A stretch of DNA of 64,000 nt from Verrucomicrobiota bacterium (GTDB lineage: Bacteria; Verrucomicrobiota; Verrucomicrobiia; Limisphaerales; UBA9464). The position numbers and the translations under genes are program-made. The stretch's first letter is position 1, and each line of letters opens with the position of its first letter. Location: positions 1 through 64,000 of the forward strand of contig CANIZL010000007.1 of the NCBI GenBank assembly GCA_947471985.1. The letters run 5' to 3'. This document shows positions 43,678 through 55,208 of the stretch, one piece after another. Under the pieces are notes generated by a model. It was given only the letters and a program-made list of their open reading frames with translations, had not been told where the DNA came from and did no database searches.

Positions 43678-45327
43678 ATGAAACCCATTTTACCTCCCGC
43701 CCGGTTTTTGATCGCCCTGGCGCTGACGGCCCCGGCCACTCTGGGTGCCGCCGTGGTGGAGTACAACTACACGCCAGCCCCCGCGACGTCGGCCGTCGTG
43801 GTTCCACCGTCGGCACCCGCCCGCCCTGAAGCCACCATCCCGCTGAATCTGCCCGATCTCCAGCGCGCCGTGGCCGACCGCCCCGCCGCCGCCGCCGCCA
43901 CTTTGGATGCCGTCGTGGAGAAGAATCCCGACAACCCCCATTGGCTGTACAATCACGGCGTCGCCGCGTATGCCGCCGGTCGGTACGACGACGCCCTTGT
44001 TTCGCTGGATCGGGTCGAAAACCTGGGAGACAAGCGTCTGGCGCGACGCGCCAAATTCCAAAAGGGCAACACCGAGTACCGGGCCGGCCTCGCCGCCCGG
44101 CAGGCCAATCTCGACGAAACCATCTATCGATGGAAGCAGGCACTGGAGAATTATCAGGGCGTCCTTGAGGAACAGCCCGGCGACGAACGGGCGCAGTCCA
44201 ACTTCCAGGTGGTCCAGTCGCAATTGCTGGCCCTGCTGCTGGAGCAGGCACGCAAAAACGAAGAGGAAGCCCGCAAGGCCACCGAAAACCCGCCCCGCCG
44301 TCTCGAAAGCCTGCGCAATGCCCACGAAAAGTATTCCGAGGCCACCAAGATCGCCCCGAAGAACGAGGAGGCCAAAAAGGGCGAGGAATCCAACCGGAAA
44401 GATCTCGCTCAGGAACTCGCCAAACAGGGCTGGGAGAAAGTAACCGCCCCCATCCAGCGGCGGATCAATCCGCGGGAGCCCTCGCTGCCGGACTTGGATA
44501 CGCGCAACCTGGCGGAGGGCATGCGCATGATGGAAGACGCCGCCGAACTGACTCCCAAAGACGCCGAGATCCAAGACAAGCTGGAACAATCCCGGGATCG
44601 ATTCGCTGATGCCCAGACGGAAAAGGCCAAGGGCTACATGCGTTTGGAGCAGGCGGTGGGCCTGGTGCGCGAGAAGCTTGCGATCCTGCGCATGGCGCGT
44701 GAAATCGTCGAAAAGGCTTTGGAGCAACGGCCCAAACACGAAGTGGCCCAGCAGACCCTGGAGGAGATCAACCGACGACTGGCGCAGATCCACGAAGACG
44801 AGGCCGATCAATTAAATGCCCAGGCCACCATGGCTCCAGACCTGGAAAACCAGACCATGCAGCTCAGCGAAGCCATGGATCATCTGCAACAGGCGCAGGA
44901 ACTCGCACCGCAGAAGAAAACCCTTCCTCCCAAGTTGAAGGATACGGCTGATAAACTCGCCACCGCACTCGAACAACTCGGGGACAAGCTGATGAAGAGT
45001 CCCTCGGACAAGGAAGCCTTGGAACAACAGATCGGTCGACTCGAAGGCGCCCAGCAGGCGCTGGATCAGCTCATGGGGATGAAGCCGAGTCCGGCAACGC
45101 AGGGCAAGAGCGAGAAGGTCGGCAAGGACTTGGAAGGTCTCCGCGGGCAGATGGGCGAGAAGGGGCCCAACGGAGAAAAGCCCGGTGGCGACGGACCGCC
45201 GAAACCCACGCCCGGCCAGGGGCAAATGGCGGAAATGGGCTTCCCCATGGATGCCCGTCCGCGAATCAATCAACCCGGCCAGAACGGACCGCGGGAAAGT
45301 CCGGAAAAGAACTCCCGGAAGTACTGA
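43678..45327 (+). CDS. TPR-repeat protein of the Bat-like cluster
   Basis: The ATG at 43678, 5 bp after the VWA gene stop, is used; the track start lies inside that gene in another frame. The 549-aa protein has a signal peptide (FLIALALTAPATLGAAVV), TPR-like repeats near 75-190 (WLYNHGVAAYAAGRYDDAL, a BatC-like phrase), then long charged helical segments (EEARKATENPPRRLESLRNAHEKY region) with further helical repeats. The end is Gly/Pro-rich and disordered. It probably works in the periplasm with the VWA protein as an assembly scaffold. Confidence 0.85.
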   Translation: MKPILPPARFLIALALTAPATLGAAVVEYNYTPAPATSAVVVPPSAPARPEATIPLNLPDLQRAVADRPAAAAATLDAVVEKNPDNPHWLYNHGVAAYAAGRYDDALVSLDRVENLGDKRLARRAKFQKGNTEYRAGLAARQANLDETIYRWKQALENYQGVLEEQPGDERAQSNFQVVQSQLLALLLEQARKNEEEARKATENPPRRLESLRNAHEKYSEATKIAPKNEEAKKGEESNRKDLAQELAKQGWEKVTAPIQRRINPREPSLPDLDTRNLAEGMRMMEDAAELTPKDAEIQDKLEQSRDRFADAQTEKAKGYMRLEQAVGLVREKLAILRMAREIVEKALEQRPKHEVAQQTLEEINRRLAQIHEDEADQLNAQATMAPDLENQTMQLSEAMDHLQQAQELAPQKKTLPPKLKDTADKLATALEQLGDKLMKSPSDKEALEQQIGRLEGAQQALDQLMGMKPSPATQGKSEKVGKDLEGLRGQMGEKGPNGEKPGGDGPPKPTPGQGQMAEMGFPMDARPRINQPGQNGPRESPEKNSRKY

Positions 45328-45414
45328 AGTTTCCCCGTGCGACGTCGCCCAACGAATTGTCCGTCGGACGTGCCATCCGTACCGCCGCTGATCTGCCGCC
45401 GCCCCAATCATTGG

Positions 45415-47343
45415 ATGCAGCCTCGCTGGTGGTCCTCCCTGATTGCTGCCATCGCCACGATGACCGGGCTCGCGGCCGCACCGGCTTCGAATCCGCCCTC
45501 GGCCCCGGGCAAGGCCCCAAGCAAGGTGGCGGCCACATCCGCCGCATCGACCAATCGGCTGGCCGAGCCGACGGCCCTGCTCAGTCTGCGGCCGTTGGAT
45601 CTCCTGTCCGCCTTTCCGCAGGTTCCGCGATTCGAACCCATCGCCTTTCCCGCCGCCTCGCCGGCCGGCCGCATCCAGCAATTGGCGCTGACGGAGGGCC
45701 GCTTATGGATTTCGATGCGTCCCCGCGGCGAAACCAATCTGGCCCCCAACGAAGGTCGGTTGTGGACGTTTTCCCCGGAACTGAATCAGATCGAAGCCGT
45801 GACCGGGGCCCTGTCGCGCGATGCCGTGCACGACCTCCGCGCGCGGACCGATGGTCTATGGGTGACGGTTGAAGGCGGCGTGGTGGTGATGGATCCGCAG
45901 ACCTTCGTCTTTGATCCCTTCAGCGCGCCGCAAGGAATCACCGCCCGCCAACTGGTGGGCTTCGCCGCCGCCGGCAAACGCCTCTTCACTCTTGGCGAAG
46001 CCGGCGCGCTTTTCGAACTGAAACCCGACGGGCGCAGCTGGCGACGCATCGATCCACCGGCGCCGGCGATCAATCCCCGCGAACCCATCCACTGGCAGCG
46101 CACGGCGGGATCCGCCGATTGGCTCCTGGCCCTCGGCAGCGCCGGTGGCGAGATGAGCTTTCGACAGGTGGATGCGCCCCAGTGGGGCCAACTCCGCGAG
46201 GAAGCGCTGACGATCATTCCGCGCGCCGAACCTCCGGTCTGGACGGCGGTGGCGGGCGATCAAGGCGGCGGATTCTGGCTGGGCAGCGATGCCGGTCTGC
46301 ATTTGTTGGTCGCCGAGACGGGCTCGATGGAACACCGTGTGGCGCCCGCCCGGATTACCATCCCCGGCGGTTGGGGCCGCACATTCGGTCCTCATTTCGG
46401 TCCGTCCGTGGTCTTGCAGGCAGAAATCCTCAGCCGCCAGACGGACGATGTCCGTCGACGCATGCGGGATCGCGTCCGGCTCGGACGGGTGGCCAAGGAA
46501 CTGCGTATTCCGCTCGATCCGATCACTCCGACGAGCCGGATCCCCGGCCCGGTGCGGGCGCTGGCCGTGGACGGCGCCTTCTTGTGGGTGGCCACCGCGG
46601 ACCCCTTGTCTCCGGAGCGCACTCGCGTCCTGCTGCTGCACGCCGCCAGTCGCAAATGGCTGGGCTGGTTTCTGGTCAGTCGCCCCGTGACCGCCCTCGC
46701 CGCCGACGTCTCCCATCTGTATCTGGGGCTCGATGTGGAAAACGTGCCCAACGGCGCCCCATTGCTGCGTTTGCCCAAGGCCGCGTACGTGACCGTGCCG
46801 GAAATCCGGCGCGTGGCCGACCGGGTCACCGCGGAGGAGCTGGGCCCGAAGCTGGCCGCACTCCCCGTCAAGGAACGCGCCGTGCACGCCTTTTTTGCCG
46901 GCGACCCGCGAACGGTGGTCGATCTGCTGGCCAACGCCCCGCACCCGGATGCCGAAAGTCTGTTCCTGCTCGCCTTCGCCCATGACCCGTTGGCACTGGA
47001 TCAGCCCAATCGCTACGAAGCTTACCTCGACGCCTTGGAAACCGGCTTTCCCGAAAGTCCCCTGGCCCAAGCCGTCAGCGGCCTCCGCCCGCCGCGGGTC
47101 ATGGCCACGCGGCTGGCGCCCACGGAAGTGTCGCCCAACCTCCCCGAAACCGCCCCCGCCCCGCCCCCCGCCGCGGATACGGCCGCCGGAATTCTGGCCC
47201 GCCGCGACCTCAATAAGGATGGGAAACTGAATCTGATCGAATTCCGCCTGTGGCGTGGGCCCAAAGCGGAAATAAAGGCCTACGACCGCGATGGCGATGG
47301 ACTGCTGAACCTCCAGGAAATCGAGGCTGTACTTCACCCCTAG
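45415..47343 (+). CDS. Exported propeller-like protein with C-terminal EF-hand pair
   Basis: The ATG at 45415 is preferred because a signal peptide follows (WWSSLIAAIATMTGLAAAPAS); the track begins 78 bp earlier. Residues about 90-480 contain repeated WD/ligand-sensor-like segments (RLWISMRPRGE, GLWVTVEGGVVVMDPQT, GGGFWLGSDAGLHLLV, FLWVATADPL) suggesting a beta-propeller. The last 50 residues hold two EF-hand calcium loops (DLNKDGKLNLIEF and DRDGDGLLNLQEIE). The gene follows the Bat-like TPR gene with an 87-bp gap. Function is unknown; calcium-dependent periplasmic assembly is a guess from its domains. Confidence 0.8.
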   Translation: MQPRWWSSLIAAIATMTGLAAAPASNPPSAPGKAPSKVAATSAASTNRLAEPTALLSLRPLDLLSAFPQVPRFEPIAFPAASPAGRIQQLALTEGRLWISMRPRGETNLAPNEGRLWTFSPELNQIEAVTGALSRDAVHDLRARTDGLWVTVEGGVVVMDPQTFVFDPFSAPQGITARQLVGFAAAGKRLFTLGEAGALFELKPDGRSWRRIDPPAPAINPREPIHWQRTAGSADWLLALGSAGGEMSFRQVDAPQWGQLREEALTIIPRAEPPVWTAVAGDQGGGFWLGSDAGLHLLVAETGSMEHRVAPARITIPGGWGRTFGPHFGPSVVLQAEILSRQTDDVRRRMRDRVRLGRVAKELRIPLDPITPTSRIPGPVRALAVDGAFLWVATADPLSPERTRVLLLHAASRKWLGWFLVSRPVTALAADVSHLYLGLDVENVPNGAPLLRLPKAAYVTVPEIRRVADRVTAEELGPKLAALPVKERAVHAFFAGDPRTVVDLLANAPHPDAESLFLLAFAHDPLALDQPNRYEAYLDALETGFPESPLAQAVSGLRPPRVMATRLAPTEVSPNLPETAPAPPPAADTAAGILARRDLNKDGKLNLIEFRLWRGPKAEIKAYDRDGDGLLNLQEIEAVLHP

Positions 47344-47402
47344 CACCCAACGCGCCACGGCATCCCGCGGCTTCCTTTACCAACTCTTCCACTTCCACCC
47401 GC

Positions 47403-48296
47403 ATGTCGTCGCGTCGCCCGCCCACTCCCGCCACCGTGGCCCGGCGGCTGCTGACGGAATTGCCCGGTCCCCCGCAACTGGGACTGGAATTGGGCAGCGG
47501 CTTTGCGGCCGTCGCTGAGGCAATTGAACCGGAGCGCATTTGGAATTTCGCCGACCTGCCCGGGTTCCCACCGACGGGCGTCAGCGGACATGATGGACGC
47601 CTGGTGGTCGGCCGGTGGCACGGAGTGCGTGTGGCCGTCTTGTCGGGGCGGGCGCACTACTACGAGGGGTTTGATCTATCCGTGGTCACTTTCCCGATCC
47701 GCGTCCTCGCGGCCCTAGGGGTCTCCACAGTTCTGTTCACCAATGCAGCGGGCGGCATCCGCCGGGGCTTTCGACCCGGCGATTTCATGGCCTTCGCCGA
47801 TCACCTGAATTTCATTGGCACCAATCCCCTTCGGGGTCCGGAGTGGCCGGGCCGGAAGCGGTTTGTGGATCTCACCGCCGCGTACGACGCCGACCTGCGC
47901 CGACTCTTGGTCGCCGCCGCCCGACACCAGAAGATCCGACTGCATCAAGGCGTGTATCTGGCCGTCAGTGGTCCCAGCTACGAAACCCCGGCCGAAATCC
48001 GGGCCTTCCGTCTCTGGGGCGCGGATGCGGTCGGCATGAGCACGGCCCCGGGAACGATCGTCGCGCGGCAATGCGGATTGCGCGTCGCCGCGGTCAGTTG
48101 CGTGACCAATGTCGCGGCCGGCCTGGCACCCAACGCCCAAGGCATCGATCACGAAACCGACGTGATCGCTCCCGCCCAGGCGCGGGCCGCTGCGGCCACG
48201 GGGTTGATTGGGGAATTTATCCGGCGCTGGGCGGCACCGACGGCCCCGGCGCCGGCGGGGGCGGTCGCCACATCAGCCAAAGATTCGCGGCGATGA
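47403..48296 (+). CDS. Purine nucleoside phosphorylase
   Basis: The ATG at 47403 is the start (MSSRRPPTPATVARRLL). The 297-aa protein matches the trimeric PNP type: LGLELGSGFAAVAEAI (phosphate site), VAVLSGRAHYYEGFD, TNAAGGIRRGFRPGDFM, VYLAVSGPSYETPAEIRAFR with the ribose/base contacts, GADAVGMSTAPGTIVARQCG and SCVTNVAAGL. It cleaves purine nucleosides with phosphate to free base and ribose-1-phosphate in salvage. Its purine role may be loosely connected to the ureide operon, but it lies 18 kb away. Its last 80 bp overlap the convergent EamA gene. Confidence 0.93.
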   Translation: MSSRRPPTPATVARRLLTELPGPPQLGLELGSGFAAVAEAIEPERIWNFADLPGFPPTGVSGHDGRLVVGRWHGVRVAVLSGRAHYYEGFDLSVVTFPIRVLAALGVSTVLFTNAAGGIRRGFRPGDFMAFADHLNFIGTNPLRGPEWPGRKRFVDLTAAYDADLRRLLVAAARHQKIRLHQGVYLAVSGPSYETPAEIRAFRLWGADAVGMSTAPGTIVARQCGLRVAAVSCVTNVAAGLAPNAQGIDHETDVIAPAQARAAAATGLIGEFIRRWAAPTAPAPAGAVATSAKDSRR

Positions 48297-49212
48297 TCAA
48301 TCCGCCGCCGGTGAGGCGATTCCATGGCAGGGTTTCGTTCGGGTACTCCAAGGCCGCCATCCCGGAAATAACACCCGGCACCCACAAGGCGACGAGGGTG
48401 GTAAAGACCGGTTCGGTGCAGTAAAGCAAACCCGCCTGGGTGGCCGACACCTTGGGCTGCCAGTGGTTGGACGCCGGAAAGGTCGCCAGCGTGCAGGGAA
48501 TGGCCAGCACCGCCAGCAGGCCAAGGGCCGCCGGCGATTGGTAGGCCTGCAGCAAGGGCGCCCAGCCCGGCCCCGGAGAACTGGCCCAGGCCATTGGCCA
48601 CGTCACCAACAGCATCACCGTAAACATCACGGCCGTGGTCCGCAGACTGTTGTTCGCCGCGAATTCCGGTCGCTCCAGCCACAGGATCTGCGCGGCAAAC
48701 AAGACTGAGCCGGCCAACGTCTCCCACTCCCCCCGACCGAAGTAAATGCCGGCATCGGCACCGGACTGCCACCCCAGCAGGGCGGCACCGATCACCGTCA
48801 GGACACACGCGCCCACCACCGATACCGCCGGCATCCGTCGATGGGTGAGCCCCACCCAGAGCGGGATGAGCACGACATAACCCTGGGTAAGAAATGCCGA
48901 AGTAGAGGCCAGGGTGTAGGCCATGCCATCCATTTGCAGCACCAAGGCGATCCCCCCGAAGAGACCGATTCCCCCGCCCTGCAGGATTTCCCGGCGGGTG
49001 AGCCGAAACCAATCGCGTCCCACCCAAAGTCCCAGCGCGGCGGCGGCGATGGTAAAGCGGATGGCGGTGCAGAGGCTCGCAAAAAAGACGCTGCTGCCCC
49101 CGGGCACCGCCCGCAGTCCGAGCTGGGCCAGCGCCTTCATGATCGGAAAACTGAAAGCCCAAAGGCTACAGGCACCGATCAGAACGAGGGAAGCACGAGC
49201 GGCAGGCGACAC
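48217..49212 (-). CDS. EamA-family (DMT) transporter
   Basis: The 331-aa protein shows ten hydrophobic helices in two repeats of five, as in drug/metabolite transporters. The start ([21 protein letters not shown]) and the corresponding element in repeat two ([20 protein letters not shown]) are the classic EamA signatures. It is likely an exporter of small metabolites or amino acids. The 3' end overlaps the PNP gene by about 80 bp on the opposite strand. Both reading frames keep clear domain signatures close to their ends, so the overlap appears real. Confidence 0.9.
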   Translation of the reverse strand: MSPAARASLVLIGACSLWAFSFPIMKALAQLGLRAVPGGSSVFFASLCTAIRFTIAAAALGLWVGRDWFRLTRREILQGGGIGLFGGIALVLQMDGMAYTLASTSAFLTQGYVVLIPLWVGLTHRRMPAVSVVGACVLTVIGAALLGWQSGADAGIYFGRGEWETLAGSVLFAAQILWLERPEFAANNSLRTTAVMFTVMLLVTWPMAWASSPGPGWAPLLQAYQSPAALGLLAVLAIPCTLATFPASNHWQPKVSATQAGLLYCTEPVFTTLVALWVPGVISGMAALEYPNETLPWNRLTGGGLIIAANLWLMWRPPPPAPGPSVPPSAG

Positions 49213-49282
49213 TCGTCCACCGTGGCAGATCGGCCCTCCCCTCGCAGCTGGAAACCCGGGGATTCACGCGACGTCACCAACA

Positions 49283-49321
49283 ACTGTTTGACAGATTGCT
49301 GTTCGTGAGGCACCAAACAGT
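49283..49321. promoter_or_regulatory. 8-bp inverted repeat and -35-like TTGACA upstream of the pseudopilin gene
   Basis: ACTGTTTG (49283-49290) is mirrored by CAAACAGT (49314-49321), 19 bp before the ATG. A TTGACA hexamer (49288-49293) overlaps the left arm. It could be an operator overlapping a promoter, or a leader hairpin near the ribosome site. No good -10 element is visible. Confidence 0.4.
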
Positions 49322-49340
49322 AGTCAAACGCGAAAAATCT

Positions 49341-51394
<2,054 letters not shown>

Positions 51395-51402
51395 AGCGCG
51401 CC

Positions 51403-51424
51403 GGGCGGACCTTTCGGTCCGCCC
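51403..51424. terminator. Hairpin between convergent tgt and protease genes
   Basis: GGGCGGACC (51403-51411) and GGTCCGCCC (51416-51424) form a perfect 9-bp stem with a TTTC loop, 8 bp after the tgt stop. No U-tract follows. It is a likely terminator for one or both convergent genes. Confidence 0.55.
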
Positions 51425-51467
51425 CTCCGGCAGCCACCAACAGCGGCCCTGCCGGCGGGCCAACGGC

Positions 51468-53939
51468 TCAGGGCCGGAGGGCGGTGTCCTTCTTGCGGTT
51501 GGCGAGCAGTTCCAAGTAGTCCAACAGGATCCGCTCGGCCTCCCGCAACGTGATGTCCGGCATGGCTCCCGGGCCACGAACCACCGGGGCGGCCTCTTCG
51601 TCGTCTTCGTTGTCCGCCGTGATGGTCTCATCCGCCGCGGGTTCGTCCGTGCTCTTCACGGACGCCACCACATTGGTGAATTGCACCGGCGCCGGGAGGC
51701 CCTCGCGATCCGCCAATTTCACGGTCAAATCCCAAGTCTTCGGCTCTACCGCCGGATGAACTTTCAGCTCTTTCTTGCGGCCCTTCTGGCGATTTTGGTC
51801 GTCCGTCCGCTCCTTCTGGCGCTCAGCCAGATTCAAGGAGATGGTCTTTTCCGCCTGCTGCTTCTGGAACCGGGCCACATCTTCCCGCACCCAATCCCAG
51901 TACTTGCCCGCACCGATCCGCGTTCCGGACTTTTCCTTCAGGGCCGGCAAATACGAGGCCACGCGGTCCACCCGATCAAAGCGGGCGCTGGGAATGGTAT
52001 CCCACGGCAACGCATTCGTGAGCGAAGCCTCACCCGTTTCCAAGTGGCTGTTGATGCCCGGTAGAACGATGTCCGGAATCACCCCTTTGAGCTGCGTGCT
52101 GGAACCGCTGGGCCGATAGAATTTCCGAATCGTCACCTTCACCGCACCGGCGCTGGAATCCTCCGCCGCCAGAAAACCGCCCAATTCCTGAACGGTCTGC
52201 ACCGTCCCCTTGCCGTGCGTGGAGCTATCGCCCACCAGCAAGGCCCGGCCGTAGTCCTGCAAGGCCCCGGCCACGATCTCCGATGCACTCGCGCTGAATC
52301 GGCTGGTCAGGACCACCAGGGGACCGTCGTACTGGATCGTATCGTCCGTGTCCGAATCCTGCTTCACCGCCCCGTTGTAGTTCTTCACTTGGACCACCGG
52401 TCCTTCCTTGATGAACAGGCCGGTCAAGCGGACGGATTCCTCCAGCGATCCGCCGCCGTTGCGACGCAAATCCAAGACGATCCCTTGAGCGCCTTCCGCG
52501 AGCAATTTCTTCAACAACTTGGAGACGTCACCCGTGGTCGATTTGGGAGTCGTCGCCCGACCGCTCGCCCCCACCGGGAAAGTGGTGTAAAAGGAGGGCA
52601 AATCGATGACGCCCAAGCGCACAAGTTTGCCTTCCGGAGTCGTCAACTCCACCAATTGCGCCTTCGCTTCCGAGTCCTCCAGCTTCACTTCGTCGCGCAC
52701 CAAAACGACCTGCTTTCGCACGGAAGGATCCGTGTTGGCGGGCCAGACGGTGAGGTGAACCTTGGAGCCCTTGGGACCGCGGATCATGTCGACCACCTTG
52801 CTCAGCTTCTCATCGACGACATTCACCGGGGGTTCCCCGTCCTGCGCCACGGCCACGATGCGATCATTGGTCTTGATCAACCCGCTCTTCTGCACCGGAC
52901 TGTTGGTCACGATGTTGAAGATGGTGGTATAGCCATCGCGGTCCTGCAGCGTCGCCCCGATGCCGAACAGGGCGAGGTTCATCTGGATGGCGAAGTTATC
53001 GAGCTCCTTCTTGCCGAAATAATCCGAGTGCGGATCAAAGGCATGACCGACGGCATCCAGGAACATCTGGAGCACTTCATCGGAGTCGTACTGTTTAAGA
53101 TACCGCAGGGTGCGGTTGTAGCGACGGGTGAGATTCGTGCGGATCTCTTCGGTCCGTTCGCGCTGAAGCCGGGCTTCGATTGCCGCCACCGCCTTCGCAG
53201 ATTCCCCTTCCGCGGTCGCCATCTTGGCCAGATCACGGGCCTTTTCCAGGCTCATCTTGTTGGTCAGCAACGTGGGGAGATCGGCCAGGCGATTGGAACG
53301 GAAGGCCTCCGCCACGACGCGCAGCGTGGGCTTGATGTCGGGATCCGCCAAGCGCTCGTTGAGATACTCGGAACGAAGCCGTTCCCGCCACAGGATCCGG
53401 GCTTCGGCCAGGTCCTTCGGACGCGGCGATTCCTTGCGCAACAGCGTCACGCGCTCCGGGCCGTTGAACTCGAAGGCATCCGACTTCAGCAGCTCATTGA
53501 CGTAGGCGTAGTTCTGATCGTAGCGGGCCAGCCAGCGATTGAAGATGTCGTACACGGGGCGCACATCCCGCTGCCCCAGCACCTTGTCATCAATGGCATT
53601 CCGAAAAGGCAGAAATTCCTGATAATCCGAATCCAGAAAATACACCCGCTGCGGGTCCATGGAGTCCAGATACCGGTCAAACGACTTTTCGCTCAGCCCG
53701 TCCTTGAAGCGTTCGCGGGCGAAGTGGTAGTTTTCGAAGGCCTTGATCGCAATCTGGGCGATCCGGCCGGACTTGTCCGTCGGCTGGATCGTCAACGTGC
53801 TGGTGTACTTTGCAATATCGTACCCCGGCGTGTTGGTGTTGCTGTTGGCGTTGGATTGGGCGCAAAAACAGCCGTTCGTCCCGGTCAAAAACAGGGTGGC
53901 CGCGACGAGCGCACGGAAAATCATGGCGGAACTATGCAT
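51468..53939 (-). CDS. prc: Carboxy-terminal (tail-specific) processing protease, S41 family
   Basis: The 823-aa protein has an exported start with a Cys near residue 25 (LFLTGTNGCFCAQ), possibly lipidated. An N-terminal helical Tsp domain follows (YHFARERFKDGLSEKSFDRYLDSMD). A PDZ domain lies near 330-420 (TNSPVQKSGLIKTNDRIVAVAQDG). The S41 catalytic domain contains GIVLDLRRNGGGSLEESV, SRFSASASEIVAGAL with the nucleophile Ser and DSSTHGKGTVQ with the general-base Lys. A C-terminal Tsp-specific helical region is Lys/Asp-rich. It degrades or trims periplasmic proteins at the C-terminus. The length is that of Prc/Tsp, longer than CtpA. Confidence 0.95.
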   Translation of the reverse strand: MHSSAMIFRALVAATLFLTGTNGCFCAQSNANSNTNTPGYDIAKYTSTLTIQPTDKSGRIAQIAIKAFENYHFARERFKDGLSEKSFDRYLDSMDPQRVYFLDSDYQEFLPFRNAIDDKVLGQRDVRPVYDIFNRWLARYDQNYAYVNELLKSDAFEFNGPERVTLLRKESPRPKDLAEARILWRERLRSEYLNERLADPDIKPTLRVVAEAFRSNRLADLPTLLTNKMSLEKARDLAKMATAEGESAKAVAAIEARLQRERTEEIRTNLTRRYNRTLRYLKQYDSDEVLQMFLDAVGHAFDPHSDYFGKKELDNFAIQMNLALFGIGATLQDRDGYTTIFNIVTNSPVQKSGLIKTNDRIVAVAQDGEPPVNVVDEKLSKVVDMIRGPKGSKVHLTVWPANTDPSVRKQVVLVRDEVKLEDSEAKAQLVELTTPEGKLVRLGVIDLPSFYTTFPVGASGRATTPKSTTGDVSKLLKKLLAEGAQGIVLDLRRNGGGSLEESVRLTGLFIKEGPVVQVKNYNGAVKQDSDTDDTIQYDGPLVVLTSRFSASASEIVAGALQDYGRALLVGDSSTHGKGTVQTVQELGGFLAAEDSSAGAVKVTIRKFYRPSGSSTQLKGVIPDIVLPGINSHLETGEASLTNALPWDTIPSARFDRVDRVASYLPALKEKSGTRIGAGKYWDWVREDVARFQKQQAEKTISLNLAERQKERTDDQNRQKGRKKELKVHPAVEPKTWDLTVKLADREGLPAPVQFTNVVASVKSTDEPAADETITADNEDDEEAAPVVRGPGAMPDITLREAERILLDYLELLANRKKDTALRP

Positions 53940-54072
53940 TCATTTTCGGGAGCTGCCAAACTCCGATTGGAGTCGACGCGCCACCTGCGGAGTAGGACCC
54001 AATCCCGGTCAAAACGTTGCGAATTAGTTTGAGAGCTTGCGCCCGGGGGGCCTCGACGGCTTTGGTCCCGGA

Positions 54073-54630
54073 GTGGCCACCGAATTGCCCATCATCGATC
54101 GCGTCAGTGACGAATACTTCATGGGCGAAGCCCTGCGCCAGGCCGCCCGCGCCTACGCCCATGACGAAGTGCCCGTGGGGTGCGTCATTGTCCGCCAAAA
54201 TCGCATCATCGCCCGGGCCGCCAACCAGGTGGAACTGCTGAAGGACGCCACCGCCCACGCCGAGATGCTGGCCATTTCCCAGGCGCAGGTCGCCGCCGGG
54301 GACTGGCGGCTCACCGATTGCACACTGTACGTCACAAAGGAGCCCTGCCCCATGTGCGCCGGGGCGATCGTCCATGTCCGGTGCGCACGCGTGGTTTTCG
54401 GCGCCCCGGACCTCAAGGGCGGGGCCGCGGGCGGAGCGATGAACGTCCTCCAGTTCCCCACCCTGAATCATCGGGCGGAAATCACTGCCGGCGTGCGCGA
54501 GGATGAATGCCGGCACCTGCTGAAATCGTTCTTCCAGGAGCGCCGACTGGCCGCTGCGACCGGCACCGCTGCGTCCGACCTCATTGACGCCACTCGCTCT
54601 GGCGAAAAACCCGGGCCCGAAAGCGAATAG
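54073..54630 (+). CDS. tadA: tRNA-adenosine(34) deaminase
   Basis: The GTG at 54073 is the likely start; the track uses a TTG 36 bp upstream. The protein (about 185 aa) has the deaminase fold with SDEYFMGEALRQAARAYAHDEVPVG, the zinc/proton-shuttle motif ATAHAEM and the zinc cysteines KEPCPMCAGAIVH. These match TadA, which converts A34 to inosine in tRNA-Arg. The C-terminal 25 residues after FFQERR are a poorly conserved extension. It is divergent from the protease gene and nearly abuts the convergent NUDIX gene (4-bp gap). Confidence 0.93.
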   Translation: MATELPIIDRVSDEYFMGEALRQAARAYAHDEVPVGCVIVRQNRIIARAANQVELLKDATAHAEMLAISQAQVAAGDWRLTDCTLYVTKEPCPMCAGAIVHVRCARVVFGAPDLKGGAAGGAMNVLQFPTLNHRAEITAGVREDECRHLLKSFFQERRLAAATGTAASDLIDATRSGEKPGPESE

Positions 54631-54634
54631 GACT

Positions 54635-55153
54635 TTACCGCACCGGCACGGGTTGCGGTGCGGGCGACGTCTGCAGACAACTCCATTCGTTCCGTCCGTC
54701 CGGATGAATGTGGCAATGCGCCGCAAAGAAGCCGCCGCGGTGTCGCCAGAAGAGGGGCCAGATCTGCTCCCGATCCGTCGCCGGTAGCGCCAGTCCAGAC
54801 AGATCGTCCCGCCGCCAGAACCCAAAACGTCCCTCCCGGTGCGGTGGGGGTGTCTGATTCAACCGCGGCCGGACCTCCAACAGAAACATCAGCCAATGCG
54901 CCTGACCGGCGTAGCCATGTTCGCTCACCAAGCCCGTCAGCTGAAACTCGCCCGCCGGCACCCGCCAGCCCAGCTCCTCCTCCAACTCCCGGGCGGCACA
55001 GGCGTGGGGCGATTCACCGGTCTCGGTCTTCAGCTTGCCCCCGGGCGGGCTCCACAGACCCCGATTCGGTTCCTGCGCCCGTTCCAGCAGCAACACCTCG
55101 TCGCGGTCATTAAAGACATAGAGCAACGTCGCAATCTTGTACGGCAAAGGCAT
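54635..55153 (-). CDS. NUDIX hydrolase
   Basis: The ATG at 55153 (MPLPYKIATLLYVFNDRDEVLLLER) is preferred over the track start 42 bp upstream. The protein is 172 aa. The Nudix box is intact: GGKLKTETGESPHACARELEEELGW-type pattern with REL.EE.G, preceded by NRGLWSPPGG. It probably hydrolyses a nucleoside diphosphate derivative such as an oxidised dNTP (MutT-like), with Mg or Mn. The C-terminal part with WRHRGGFFAAHCHIH is His-rich. Confidence 0.9.
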   Translation of the reverse strand: MPLPYKIATLLYVFNDRDEVLLLERAQEPNRGLWSPPGGKLKTETGESPHACAARELEEELGWRVPAGEFQLTGLVSEHGYAGQAHWLMFLLEVRPRLNQTPPPHREGRFGFWRRDDLSGLALPATDREQIWPLFWRHRGGFFAAHCHIHPDGRNEWSCLQTSPAPQPVPVR

Positions 55154-55208
55154 CGTGGGTGGGAACTTGGTTTTGCCACCCCGCCGCGTCACCAAAAGTT
55201 CAGCGCGC

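Noticed and set aside
52215-54032. 605-aa plus-strand ORF opposite the Prc protease
   Set aside because: Antisense shadow of a gene with clear PDZ and S41 motifs.
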